A stretch of DNA of 64,000 nt from Gardnerella vaginalis ATCC 14018 = JCM 11026. GTDB lineage: Bacteria; Actinomycetota; Actinomycetes; Actinomycetales; Bifidobacteriaceae. Shown piece after piece: positions 36,201-43,854 of this stretch; the stretch's first letter is position 1; the number at the start of each line of letters is the position of its first letter. Made by a program: the position numbers and the translations under genes. Under the pieces are notes generated by a model that searched no databases, had not been told where the DNA came from, and worked only from the letters and a program-made list of their open reading frames with translations. The stretch spans positions 1,426,001 to 1,490,000 of the forward strand of contig NZ_AP012332.1 of the NCBI RefSeq assembly GCF_001042655.1. The letters are read 5' to 3'.

Positions 36201-37071
36201 GAGAATACTCTTGCCTATCATTTGCCGCCAACTCTTTAAGCGCACGCTCATCGCCAGCAACCGCATCAATCATAGTGTTTCCAACATTCCCAACTTTAAG
36301 CGCCTGCAAAATCTGAGCGCTTTCAGCCAAAAATCTGGATCCCGAATCAGTAAAACATCCAAGAACAATATCTCGTTCAATATCAAAATCTGGGAACACG
36401 CTGCGAGCAGATGCACAAATTGCATCAAAAACAGCTGACGTTTCTGGTGTTCCGCTTTCATAGTTTGCGCCGTCAAAAAGCGCATCTTCACTAAGATTCA
36501 CGCCTCTCTCTTGCAATCTAAGAACAAGAGCATGGTTTAAGCGCACATTGCCAGAAAAGTAGATTGTTGCGTATGTTTCATCCTTGCCAGAGTCTCGAAT
36601 AACTCGCACTGGGTATGTTAAAACTGGCACATGATTACCGCTCCACGATGCCACTCCAACAACAAGCGAAAGCTCCGAAACACCATTTTCGTGCGCCTTA
36701 TTATCTCTATCTTCAAAAACCCTGTCTAGTCTGCGCCCTGCCGCGCGCAACATTCCAGAATCGCGGAATAACGCCTGAAGAGTTACTTTTCCACTCGCAA
36801 AAAGTTGCGCTATCCCAGATGGGTGAGCATGCGTTAATTCTAATTGTGCGGAAAGTTTTGTTATGTCTTCAAGCGGCGAAGGCGCAAGCTGTGACTTGTA
36901 TTGTTCGCGCCAAGAGTTTATTCGCCTTAACTTTTCATCTCGCGAAGCTGTAGCCTGCGCACTTTCATGCTTTATTTGCGCATTCTGCTCGTAAGCTTCT
37001 TGATAATTTTGTTCACTCGCATTATGCGCTTGATTTACTTGGCTTATAAAATCATTCTGTTCGCCGCTCAT
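33250..37071 (-). CDS. Large DUF4011/SF1-helicase-like protein with degenerate ATPase motifs
   Basis: 1,273 residues, soluble. The N-terminal part resembles DUF4011 (LAPSPLEDITKLSAQLELTH, ARRLDRV-type AAGRRLDRVFEDRD, LSLVVGVASW). At the place of Walker A (about 318-335) it reads LALDVDAGSDSASIAAAI then GKSILYVPN, lacking GxxGxGK[ST]. The Walker B equivalent (about 858) is VDIVILDSVEHL in place of DEA. The C-terminal 75 residues (RERHRMFAQDLEYLGWSVMN region) resemble the REase-fold MTES_1575 domain, also without clear acidic active site. It likely works as a scaffold or binding protein. FHA gene upstream by 18 bases. Confidence 0.75.
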   Translation of the reverse strand: MSGEQNDFISQVNQAHNASEQNYQEAYEQNAQIKHESAQATASRDEKLRRINSWREQYKSQLAPSPLEDITKLSAQLELTHAHPSGIAQLFASGKVTLQALFRDSGMLRAAGRRLDRVFEDRDNKAHENGVSELSLVVGVASWSGNHVPVLTYPVRVIRDSGKDETYATIYFSGNVRLNHALVLRLQERGVNLSEDALFDGANYESGTPETSAVFDAICASARSVFPDFDIERDIVLGCFTDSGSRFLAESAQILQALKVGNVGNTMIDAVAGDERALKELAANDRQEYSPLDVDPHCEYEVGDVDNVVRYASGLAANGVSLALDVDAGSDSASIAAAISSRCVLAGKSILYVPNVMEQQRRFRHALSANEISSLALDVSDSHLAKHVDSQLIAAVGARQSVASSRFEQVCDELVGVKTRLNRYLGDLHGVDERWGVSAYQTMQNLAAIAMLPTHPCTHVRLDVAAARSLSGHLDEWAQKLHQADELGEFTIKPEDTPWFGASLFNENEAVAVYQRVVDVLLKLLPAAREHVKSTVQNCGFPVPATAREWGRQVTVLKNLRRVLDVFQADIFERDLSAMIEASKPKAVRKREGTVMGFWERRRHIKEARSLLRVGAKVDDLHEALKIVAQQAAQWRTFVPHGGWPVLPPKLDEIVSTQELLDRNLVALDAVLSTTRLGADLENVEFTKLDERLQALHDDRASLDTLPGRCVIERDLRGVGLEDLVCDLRRRNVTGSALDGELHLAWWTTVFEDIVNSSAIISNQDGSAMQDASDRFVQVDTEHVRSVGPMVQQETLKRLCELLFSRSQEANQLHTTLASNSSGVTFTKLMNSHADLLLAAKPIMVAMPSTLTMMTEFKPIVDIVILDSVEHLSNIELLSILARARQVVVIAHKNTVSSQSVNDLISVLPSVHVKSRATRRSLRLANFLENHGYGSLRHDVPVDKMQGKVKLHQVEASGVPVMSTGLIESSQREIDEVVSLIKQRATTFTVVPSSYVLAVVTLTSVFRNRLGAELKALAIKDENMNRFLRHVRLVDASESVGAAATDVILSLCYAKTSHGRLLQQFGVLEEEGGKGILLDSLALARRNLDIVCAFKSSDMEDERLHQDGPKLLKELLIWAEQLDDSPVNPTDFDEAKPEYDQDKAENKAEAADARAEAFDSSVDSFNNVLFTDLADRIRARGLCVAVNYGFDKEHSIPLVVGLPDKPFALAVLTDDMRFMNIESTRERHRMFAQDLEYLGWSVMNVWSVGAFVNPEKEVERVVSRIGELYGEDQ

Positions 37072-37089
37072 ACTACTAAACTCCCCTGT

Positions 37090-38526
37090 TTATAAACCTA
37101 CTGCGTTGCGGTAAGCGTTATACCCGCTATTTTGCGCTAAAGCTTCATCTACGTCTGCATTGCCTTGAGCTGAAAGCCAAGCGTATAAATCGTCATAAAG
37201 ACCTGTATTCATGGCTAAAAATGGAAGTAATTCTTGATATTTTGCTATCTCAAACTGTTTAGAGAAATCAGTGGTTTTCTGAGCTTCTTCCGAAGTGAAT
37301 CCACCTGCTTGTACAATTTCTTTATGCGCGTTGAATTCTCCATTTGACACTTTTTCGAACACAGACCCTGGTTCAAAAGCTGGAGTGTATTGCGAATCTT
37401 CTTGAATATTGACTGAATTGGATCGAATGAATTGTTCATGATTTAGTTGAATTTGAGGTTCATCTTGCAATGAATCGTCGGTTGCTGGCGACTCATCTTC
37501 TGTTCCATCTTGTAATTCATTCTCATCTTGATAATTGATTTGAATTTCTGCTATCTCCTCTTGTTCAGTATTCTGATCTTGCGTTGTGTGATCCTCGTTT
37601 TCAACATCTACATTTTGTGAGTACTGAATTTTAGAATCGTCTTGAACATCGTGAGAATCAAAAGAATCATTTGCAACAACACTGTTATCCACAATATTAT
37701 CTGGATTTACAGTTTCATCACTATTAGTTTTGTCACTACTAGCTTGTGCTGCATTAGCTTGTGCTGCATTAACTTGTGATGCATTAGCTTGTGCTGCATC
37801 ATCAAAAAGATTACGAGGTTCTGCAGCAGACTCAAAATCTTCACGCACAACAGGAAGAACAACCTGATTAGCAATCACGGGATCGCTTTGTTTTACAGGA
37901 TTTACTGAAATATCAGCCTTGCTTGCACTATAAACATCATCAGCTTTACCGGCAGCATTTAATTTGGACTGATTATCCCACACTAAATTAGGGTGTGAAA
38001 CAGATTGTGCACGGAAAACGCCTGTTGGCTCTCCAGCACGAATATCAAGAATATCATCGACCGACAAATCCGAAGCATCTGGCTCTTTAATGGAACCGTC
38101 AGCAGCATAAGAGAACAAGTCGCGTACAGGCTCCGCACTATTTTCAGCCAAAGGAACTGGCTCTTCTATACGCACAAAGTCAATTGGCACATCTCCAAAT
38201 TGCATGCGAACAATGCTATCTGGCATATGAAAATCAACATCTGGATCTAGTCGCAGCAAATCTCCGCTTTCGTTTACAAGATAAGTTCCGTTTGTAGAAT
38301 GCAAATCTCGAATAGTCGCCACGCCACTTGTGTCTACTATAAGAAGCGCATGCCTTTTAGACATTGAGCGCTTATTGTCTACAATGTCTACACGCATAAA
38401 ACCGTCTTCGCGCAAAGGTCGTATAGGCTTTCTGCCGATCTCCACAGACTGACCCGCTCCAACGCGCGCCTGCTCGACACCACCTACTGTAATCATCCAA
38501 CGCTGCAAGGTTTGTCGACTTCCCAC
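37090..38526 (-). CDS. FHA-domain protein
   Basis: 478 residues from a GTG codon (VGSRQTLQRWMITVGG) with GGAG 8 bases upstream; the frame extends only 9 codons further. The FHA domain is in the first 140 residues: SVEIGRKPIRPL, then SMSKRHALLIV and RDLHSTNGTYLV, which hold the phosphothreonine-binding Arg, Ser and Asn. The rest is acidic low complexity (Asn/Asp/Gln/Glu) with a short ordered C-terminus from about 420 (EIAKYQELLPFLAMNTGLYD). It should read a Ser/Thr kinase signal and probably partners with the large protein downstream. No kinase gene is nearby. Confidence 0.9.
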   Translation of the reverse strand: MGSRQTLQRWMITVGGVEQARVGAGQSVEIGRKPIRPLREDGFMRVDIVDNKRSMSKRHALLIVDTSGVATIRDLHSTNGTYLVNESGDLLRLDPDVDFHMPDSIVRMQFGDVPIDFVRIEEPVPLAENSAEPVRDLFSYAADGSIKEPDASDLSVDDILDIRAGEPTGVFRAQSVSHPNLVWDNQSKLNAAGKADDVYSASKADISVNPVKQSDPVIANQVVLPVVREDFESAAEPRNLFDDAAQANASQVNAAQANAAQASSDKTNSDETVNPDNIVDNSVVANDSFDSHDVQDDSKIQYSQNVDVENEDHTTQDQNTEQEEIAEIQINYQDENELQDGTEDESPATDDSLQDEPQIQLNHEQFIRSNSVNIQEDSQYTPAFEPGSVFEKVSNGEFNAHKEIVQAGGFTSEEAQKTTDFSKQFEIAKYQELLPFLAMNTGLYDDLYAWLSAQGNADVDEALAQNSGYNAYRNAVGL

Positions 38527-38693
38527 GGAACCTGCTCCCTTCAAAAAACACACTACATACTATTGTGTCATGCTTTGTGTATATTGCGCGAATCGACAAC
38601 TCCGAGCTGCATAATGCGCGAGATCACCTCGATTCGCTGAGTCTATTAGAGCAGAAGCAATAGCTTGCGTTATATTTGTAGCTCACATGATGC

Positions 38694-38800
38694 GTTTGTA
38701 ACGTTTTTACCGCAAAAAACGTTACAAACATCTCATCAATGATACAAATGTAACGAAAATCAGCCAAAAAACGTTACAAATGCCTCACACGCGATACAAA
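38694..38800. repeat. Cluster of CGTTACAAA/TTTGTAACG repeats
   Basis: GTTTGTAACGTTTTT (38694-38708) and AAAAACGTTACAAAC (38715-38729) are perfect inverted arms with a 6-base spacer. GATACAAATGTAACG follows at 38741-38755, AAAAAACGTTACAAATG at 38766-38782 and GATACAAATATAAG at 38792-38805. The shared half-site is TTTGTAACG. The arrangement looks like several binding sites for one dimeric protein. Confidence 0.75.
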
Positions 38801-38856
38801 TATAAGAAACAAGAAAAGTACGAGCAATGTAAGCTATATCTTTTATCTTTGAAATA

Positions 38857-38883
38857 CAAAAAAGCCCTCGTAAAATACGAGGG
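38857..38883 (-). terminator. Terminator after tRNA-Gln
   Basis: Minus strand CCCTCGTA-TTT-TACGAGGG (38865-38883) then a run of T residues. It ends transcription 8 bases after the tRNA-Gln 3' end. Confidence 0.9.
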
Positions 38884-38890
38884 TTATTCG

Positions 38891-38962
38891 CTGGGGTACC
38901 TGGACTCGAACCAAGAATGGATGAACCAGAATCACCTGTGTTGCCAATTACACCATACCCCA
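38891..38962 (-). tRNA. tRNA-Gln (CTG)
   Basis: 72 nt, acceptor TGGGGTA/TACCCCA with discriminator G, anticodon loop TTCTGGT (CTG) and T-arm CTTGGTTCGAGTCCAGG. The U1-A72 pair and anticodon identify tRNA-Gln. It lies beside tRNA-Glu and downstream of gltX. Confidence 0.93.
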
Positions 38963-39002
38963 ATTGGCAGGCTTCGCGGCTCTTGGAACCGTTCCGTCTT
39001 TG

Positions 39003-39075
39003 TACCCCCGACCGGATTTGAACCGGTGTTGGCGCCGTGAGAGGGCGTAGTCCTAGGCCGCTAGACGACGGGGGC
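39003..39075 (-). tRNA. tRNA-Glu (CTC)
   Basis: 73 nt, acceptor GCCCCCG/CGGGGGT with discriminator A, anticodon loop CCTCTCA (CTC), T-arm ACCGGTTCAAATCCGGT. It is 40 bases upstream of tRNA-Gln on the same strand and 185 bases downstream of gltX, with a terminator between. Confidence 0.94.
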
Positions 39076-39183
39076 TTCATTTATCTGCTACGCCTCTAGA
39101 CGCAACAAATGTCGACTTTACAACATAACAGCTCAATACGCAACCGCGGCGTGTCGAAAATACGCTAAAACTCCTAAAAACAC

Positions 39184-39222
39184 AAAAAGCGGAAATGCAG
39201 AATTACACTACATTCCCGCTTT
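39184..39222 (-). terminator. gltX terminator
   Basis: Minus strand AAAGCGGGAATG (39211-39222) pairs with CATTTCCGCTTT (39186-39197) with one wobble, loop 13, then TTTTG. Confidence 0.8.
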
Positions 39223-39260
39223 ATACAAAATCTACTTAAGATTTAAAAGCTATTTGCGAT

Positions 39261-40814
39261 TTACAAATGCTCACGCAATCCAGCCAAACGCGCCAAAGTC
39301 ACGTCTTTACCAACAATTTCCATGGACTCAAACAATGGCGGAGAAACGCGACGACCAGAAAGAGCCACTCGCACAGGGCCAAATGCCAATCGCGGCTTGT
39401 ATCCAGCTTCTTCAACAAGCTTCTTGTTCAAAAGCTCGTGCAAAGAATCCGTATGCCAATCAGAAGCATCAACACTTTGCAAAGCAGCGAGCGCAGCATC
39501 TAGCACATCACCAGCAGATTCCTTAAGCTGCTTACGCGCATCGTCATCTGGCTCAATATAGCCATCTTCGCTCAACAAACTGCCAACCATTCCAGCAACT
39601 TCACCAAGCAAACGCACTCGAGGCTGAACAAGAGGAGCAGCAGCGGTGAGCACTTCACGCTCACGGTCAGTTAAGGCATCCCAATTGTCCGCGCTAACTA
39701 CGCCATACTTATGCAAATAAGGCACAGAGCGATTTAAGAAGTCTTGCGAATCAAGCATGCGAATATGCTCAGCGTTAATGGAAATTGCTTTATCCAAGTC
39801 AAAGTGTGCAGGGTTTGCCTTAACGTCTCGCACATCAAACTTTTCAATCATCTCGTCCATAGTGAACACGTCGCGATCAGGCGCAATAGACCATCCAAGC
39901 AAAGCCAAGTAGTTCAGCAAGCCTTCTGGAATAAAGCCGTTATCTCTATGCAAGAACAAGTTGGACTCAGGGTCTCTCTTAGAAAGCTTCTTCTTGCCTT
40001 CGCCCATAACGTAAGGCATGTGGCCGTAAAGCGGAGTTTCCTTCGCAATACCCATTTCCATAAGATAACGGTAAAGCACAATCTGACGAGGTGTGGAGCT
40101 AAGAATATCCTCACCGCGCAAAACAACGTTCACATCCATTAACGCGTCATCAACAGGGTTCGTAAGCGTGTAAAGCGGATCACCATTCGGGCGCACAATC
40201 ACATAATCTGGAACAGACCCAGCTTTAAAGGTGATTTCGCCACGAATTAAATCGTTAAAAGTAATGTCTTCATTTGGCATCTTCAAGCGAAGTGCAGGCT
40301 TGCGACCTTCATCGCGGAAAGCTTGCTTCTGCTCCTCAGTAAGGTTGCGATCATAACCATCGTAACCAAACTCAGCTGGGCGCCCTGCAGCAATATTGCG
40401 CTCTTTAATCTCTTCTGGAGTAGAGAAGGACTCGTAAGCGTATCCTGCATCAAAAAGCTTTTTCGCTACATCCTTATAAATTTCCATACGCTGAGACTGG
40501 CGGTAAGGGCCATTTTCTCCGCCAACATCAATGCCTTCGTCCCAATCAATATTGAGCCAACGAAGAGCCTCAATAATCTGCTGGTAGCTTTCCTCGCTAT
40601 CTCGCTCATTATCTGTATCTTCAATGCGGAAAAGCAATTTACCATGCGTGTGGCGAGCTTCCGCCCAGTTAAACAGCGCTGTACGAACCATGCCAACGTG
40701 AGGCGTGCCGGTTGGCGAAGGGCAAAAACGCACACGAACATTCTTTGGAAGTTCAGGCTTTGTGGATTTTGTTGCATTATTAGCAACTTCTTGAGTTTCC
40801 TCTGTATCAGTCAT
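39261..40814 (-). CDS. gltX: Glutamyl-tRNA synthetase
   Basis: 517 residues from [12 protein letters not shown]; an ATG three codons earlier is possible. Class I enzyme: HIGH motif as [25 protein letters not shown] motif as [11 protein letters not shown]. It makes Glu-tRNA-Glu and, since actinobacteria lack GlnRS, very likely also Glu-tRNA-Gln, which GatCAB then amidates. It is the second gene of a pair with the hypothetical gene ending 36 bases upstream. Confidence 0.97.
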   Translation of the reverse strand: MTDTEETQEVANNATKSTKPELPKNVRVRFCPSPTGTPHVGMVRTALFNWAEARHTHGKLLFRIEDTDNERDSEESYQQIIEALRWLNIDWDEGIDVGGENGPYRQSQRMEIYKDVAKKLFDAGYAYESFSTPEEIKERNIAAGRPAEFGYDGYDRNLTEEQKQAFRDEGRKPALRLKMPNEDITFNDLIRGEITFKAGSVPDYVIVRPNGDPLYTLTNPVDDALMDVNVVLRGEDILSSTPRQIVLYRYLMEMGIAKETPLYGHMPYVMGEGKKKLSKRDPESNLFLHRDNGFIPEGLLNYLALLGWSIAPDRDVFTMDEMIEKFDVRDVKANPAHFDLDKAISINAEHIRMLDSQDFLNRSVPYLHKYGVVSADNWDALTDREREVLTAAAPLVQPRVRLLGEVAGMVGSLLSEDGYIEPDDDARKQLKESAGDVLDAALAALQSVDASDWHTDSLHELLNKKLVEEAGYKPRLAFGPVRVALSGRRVSPPLFESMEIVGKDVTLARLAGLREHL

Positions 40815-40850
40815 AGGTTCCATTGTGCCGCGCGTTACGGACGTGCCTAT

Positions 40851-41789
40851 CTAGTCAAGCGCTTGCGTTGATTCCTTATTACCTTCCACATGCGCAAACT
40901 TTGCAGCAAGAGCCTCGCGAGACTTTCTATCGTCTTCTTCTTTTGCAAGCTTCTTAGCCTCTTCTGGATCCCAAAGTACGTCTTCCTTATGCTTTAACCA
41001 TTCGCGCTCAAGCAATGGGGCTGCAATTTCAAGTAGCGTGCTCATACTATTTTCGCCAGTTTCGCCATCATCGCCACTTTTTACGCAATCAACAATCGCA
41101 CGCCACTGATTATCCTTAAACATCATTCGCGGAACTCCCGCGCACTCACACACTTCGTTAATATATAGGAATATAGGCAAAGTTTCGTAAATGTTGCTTG
41201 TTTTTTCAATAAGACTTTTAAGAATAGACAGTATTGCTGTAATTTTTTGCGATTCTACAGAATTAAGTCCGCAAAAATCACACTCTTGTTTTGCGCATCT
41301 AAACGCATCTTGCAAGCTATCAACACTCCAATTACCTGCAACGCTTAAAGAATCCGCAGCACCGTTGATTGCGTTAACATCATTAGAAAGATTTGATTCA
41401 AGCTTGTTAAAAATAGCGCTAACATCATTCGTGTTATTTTCTAGCTCTTCTTGCGCTTCGCTGTAGTCTGGTTCGTAGCATAAATCCATATCATCGTAAG
41501 CGTTTGCAGCAGCCAAAAGAGCGTCAACTATCTCTTGAGGGCGTCCTGGAATTTCGTCTGCACCTTCATACACAAACTCTGCATCTGGAACAGTAACGTC
41601 TAAATCTGTAATAATTCGAGCAATAGTGCGAATTGCCCTAACCTCAAGATTTTCAGCATATTTTGCGTCATTATCTAAATGGCGAGCTTCGCTTAAAGGC
41701 CACAATTTAGTTAAATCCGCGGCCGACTTTGCAGCAGACTCAAGCAGACTCAAAGCCTGTGAATCCAGCTTTTCTACAGAATCACCCAT
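40851..41789 (-). CDS. Hypothetical acidic protein upstream of gltX
   Basis: 312 residues from MGDSVEKLDSQAL, with AAGGAG 7 bases upstream. No family recognised and no membrane segment. Helical, acidic, with ETQ-free N-terminus LLESAAKSAADLTKLWPLSE and a charged C-terminal helix (EEDDRKSREALAAKFAHVEG). Two short Cys clusters occur (CAKQECDFCG, VCECAG) but no clear metal motif. It is likely co-transcribed with gltX, whose start lies 36 bases on. Confidence 0.75.
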   Translation of the reverse strand: MGDSVEKLDSQALSLLESAAKSAADLTKLWPLSEARHLDNDAKYAENLEVRAIRTIARIITDLDVTVPDAEFVYEGADEIPGRPQEIVDALLAAANAYDDMDLCYEPDYSEAQEELENNTNDVSAIFNKLESNLSNDVNAINGAADSLSVAGNWSVDSLQDAFRCAKQECDFCGLNSVESQKITAILSILKSLIEKTSNIYETLPIFLYINEVCECAGVPRMMFKDNQWRAIVDCVKSGDDGETGENSMSTLLEIAAPLLEREWLKHKEDVLWDPEEAKKLAKEEDDRKSREALAAKFAHVEGNKESTQALD

Positions 41790-41879
41790 AATAACGCTCC
41801 TTCGCATTAGCTGTAAAAAACAGTTTCTACGCATCTTTTATGCATATTTTAAAGTCTATTGCTTATTATTCCACACGTT

Positions 41880-42512
41880 CTATTGCACACGCGCCGCAGG
41901 ATCCACATATGTGATGGAAAGCACATTCATATTTGCGCAATCGTACGTAATCGAAGTAATCGATGCTAAGGCCGTTTTACGCAAAAGCATATTGTGCTCA
42001 GCGTGACCTGTTTCTAGCAAATGACGGTAAGACCATATTGGCGATTCGTGCGTTACAGCTACGATTTGCTCTCCTGGGTGATTTTTCACTTGTTCGCACG
42101 CAAAATCGCCAACGCGCGCAGCAATACTCTTGTAGGATTCTCCCCAACTTGGCTTCCACAAGTTAGATACAAGTTTCCAATTGTTGTTTTTCCACAAAGC
42201 GCCTTCGCCGTAGCCGATTCTTTTCCCTCGAAAATTGTTTTCTGCTTCGATTAGACGATTGTCTAAAATAATCGGGCCAATTTGCAAAGCGCTTGCGATT
42301 TGTTGCGCTGTTTCTTGCGTGCGCTCCAAAGGAGACGAGTAAATCGCACTAATTCCGCGCATTTGTGGAACAGTCGCAATGTATTTTGCTGTAGCGCAAG
42401 CCATTTTTAAGCCGCGATTAGATAAGTGAAATCCTGGGAGCCTCTCGTAAAGCACGTGATTTGGATTTTCCACTTCCCCGTGGCGCACAAAATGAATAGT
42501 CGTAGCTGGCAT
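41880..42512 (-). CDS. Histidine phosphatase family protein
   Basis: 210 residues from MPATTIHFVRHGEVEN. The RHG motif (catalytic His near residue 10), the Arg-containing SSPLERTQETAQ, and the second His in VAVTHESPIWS are the four-residue pocket of the phosphoglycerate mutase superfamily. It may act on phosphoesters or be a broad phosphatase; the substrate is unknown. A longer start at 42572 would overlap gtrA and contains the tandem VGLE repeat. Confidence 0.88.
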   Translation of the reverse strand: MPATTIHFVRHGEVENPNHVLYERLPGFHLSNRGLKMACATAKYIATVPQMRGISAIYSSPLERTQETAQQIASALQIGPIILDNRLIEAENNFRGKRIGYGEGALWKNNNWKLVSNLWKPSWGESYKSIAARVGDFACEQVKNHPGEQIVAVTHESPIWSYRHLLETGHAEHNMLLRKTALASITSITYDCANMNVLSITYVDPAARVQ

Positions 42513-42519
42513 ATTTTCT

Positions 42520-42543
42520 AAACCTACTTCCAAACCTACTTCC
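42520..42543. repeat. Tandem 12-bp duplication
   Basis: AAACCTACTTCC occurs twice in a row, at 42520-42531 and 42532-42543. It covers the gtrA stop codon and the region just upstream of the histidine phosphatase start, which complicates choice of its start. Confidence 0.9.
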
Positions 42544-43045
42544 ACCCTTTTGGAGTGTGACTTAACGACCATTCACCTAACTTGTGAGCAAAAGTATTGT
42601 CTTTAGCGGCATCATAATCAGGTTTTTGCGACTTTGTGTCGTCTAAAAGCCATTTTCTAATAACAAAATTCCACACAGCTACAACAACTGTTGCAATAAG
42701 CTTGCCAATGTTTGTGCGAAGCATGTAAATCGCAGTACCACGCAAAGTTTGTGCCATTCCAAGCGTGCTAAGCCAAATAATCGCATCGTTAATAAGCAAA
42801 CCAATAACTGCAGAAATAATAAAAATCAGCAATTCCATCCAACGAGCCATGTCTTCGCGGTGCTTAAACACGTACTTCATGCTGGCAATATAGTTAAAAA
42901 TAAGTGAGATTATAAAAGATATTGTTCCAGCAACAACGTTATTAAGATGCACAAGAAGAAGCAGGTTTAGCAATACTACGTCAATAATCAGCGCAATAAT
43001 GCCTACGATTCCAAACTTAACAACCTGTTCAATAAGTTTTTTCAT
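42536..43045 (-). CDS. GtrA-family membrane protein
   Basis: 169 residues from MKKLIEQVVKFGIVG. Four membrane helices with the GtrA pattern (KFGIVGIIALIIDVVLLNLL, SFIISLIFNYIASMKYVF, later NFVIRKWLL). The family helps flip or transfer undecaprenyl-linked sugars for cell-wall or surface glycan modification. The frame extends 25 codons upstream without better signals. The divergent MIF-like gene shares the upstream region. Confidence 0.88.
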   Translation of the reverse strand: MKKLIEQVVKFGIVGIIALIIDVVLLNLLLLVHLNNVVAGTISFIISLIFNYIASMKYVFKHREDMARWMELLIFIISAVIGLLINDAIIWLSTLGMAQTLRGTAIYMLRTNIGKLIATVVVAVWNFVIRKWLLDDTKSQKPDYDAAKDNTFAHKLGEWSLSHTPKGWK

Positions 43046-43086
43046 ACATTCAATTAAACACGCGGAGGCTAACAATTCACTATAAT

Positions 43087-43119
43087 TATTGCGTAACGCA
43101 GGTTTATTATTGCGTAACA
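43087..43119. repeat. Two TTATTGCGTAAC repeats in the gtrA/tautomerase intergenic region
   Basis: Exact 12-mers at 43087-43098 and 43108-43119, 21 bases apart, i.e. about two helical turns. They lie between the divergent starts at 43045 and 43182 and may be binding sites for a regulator of either gene. Confidence 0.7.
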
Positions 43120-43181
43120 TAAGTTGCGCAGCACAAGTTTATAAACTTAAAAAATTCATAAAACTTAGCAAAGGAGCGATT

Positions 43182-43529
43182 ATGCCAGTTATTCACACTC
43201 ATGTTTCTGTAAGCACTACACCTGCTCAGCGCGATGCCTTAAAAGCAGCATACGGCAAAGCGATTAGCGCAGTTCCAGGCAAAAGTGAGCATTGGCTTAT
43301 GTGCCCGTTTGAAGACAATATGCCAATTTATTTTGCAGGAGACAATTCTAAGCCTGCAGCTTACGTTGAAGTGAACGTTTTTGGCTCTAGCGTGCCAGGA
43401 TCTGCTTGGGAAAAGTTGACAGAGCAGATTATGGCAGCTTTGAATCGCGAGCTTGGCGTACCACAAGATCGCACTTACATTCGTTACACTGCAACAACTG
43501 ACTGGGGCTGGAACGGCGGCAACTTCTAG
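43182..43529 (+). CDS. MIF-like tautomerase
   Basis: 115 residues from MPVIHTHVSVS, AAGGAG upstream. Proline follows the start Met, the catalytic base of the tautomerase superfamily. SEHWLMCPFEDNMPIYFAG and YVEVNVFGS fit the macrophage migration inhibitory factor/phenylpyruvate tautomerase branch. Family members catalyse keto-enol tautomerisation; bacterial substrates are rarely known. It has its own terminator at 43565. Confidence 0.88.
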   Translation: MPVIHTHVSVSTTPAQRDALKAAYGKAISAVPGKSEHWLMCPFEDNMPIYFAGDNSKPAAYVEVNVFGSSVPGSAWEKLTEQIMAALNRELGVPQDRTYIRYTATTDWGWNGGNF

Positions 43530-43564
43530 TTTAAATCGCAAATAATCGCGTCAAAAACCTAACC

Positions 43565-43597
43565 AAAAAGCCTACCTGTTTATTTCGGTAGGCTTTT
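43565..43597 (+). terminator. Terminator of the tautomerase gene
   Basis: AAAAGCCTACC (43566-43576) pairs with GGTAGGCTTTT (43587-43597), loop 10. The plus strand ends in TTTT and the minus strand also has a T-run, so it can work in both directions. Confidence 0.85.
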
Positions 43598-43660
43598 GCT
43601 TTACAAACAAATATTACTTTGCAAAATCTGTGCTTGTGTTAATTAAAATTTTTGCGATAG

Positions 43661-43738
43661 CGGCACCCAGTTCTCATCAAAATTTGCGAGGCATTGGACT
43701 GCAAACTGGAAGATATCATGGAAAACGTAGAAGAATAA
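43661..43738 (+). pseudogene. C-terminal remnant of an Xre-type HTH protein (first copy)
   Basis: About 25 codons ending in TAA read VLIKICEALDCKLEDIMENVE, the typical last helix of Xre/Cro regulators (LxxICxALDCxxxDIME). There is a stop just upstream in frame and no start, so only the tail remains. It lies at the left edge of the R-M island. Confidence 0.6.
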
Positions 43739-43752
43739 GGAGATTTTAAATG

Positions 43753-43846
43753 ATTATTAGAACATATGGTTGGATTATTGAAAATCTGTATCGCTTTAAA
43801 CTGCAATATTAGTGACATTATGGAAATACAAAAAGAAATGAGGTAA
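43753..43846 (+). pseudogene. C-terminal remnant of an Xre-type HTH protein (second copy)
   Basis: A second tail, LLKICIALNCNISDIMEIQK, ends in TAA 8 bases before the endonuclease ATG. It matches the first copy in the same helix, so the two appear to be sibling genes or a duplication reduced to their 3' ends. An in-frame stop lies just upstream of the fragment. Confidence 0.6.
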
Positions 43847-43854
43847 AAAAAATT

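Larger units (their letters stand above)
38527..38890. other. Gene-free region upstream of the FHA operon
   Basis: 364 bases. It holds a cluster of CGTTACAAA-type repeats including a perfect 15-bp inverted repeat (38694-38729) and the tRNA-Gln terminator. Plus-strand open frames here overlap the tRNA genes and are not credible. Confidence 0.7.

Noticed and set aside
38780..39040. 86-residue plus-strand frame over the tRNA-Gln and tRNA-Glu genes
   Set aside because: It is the reverse strand of two clear tRNA genes and a terminator.
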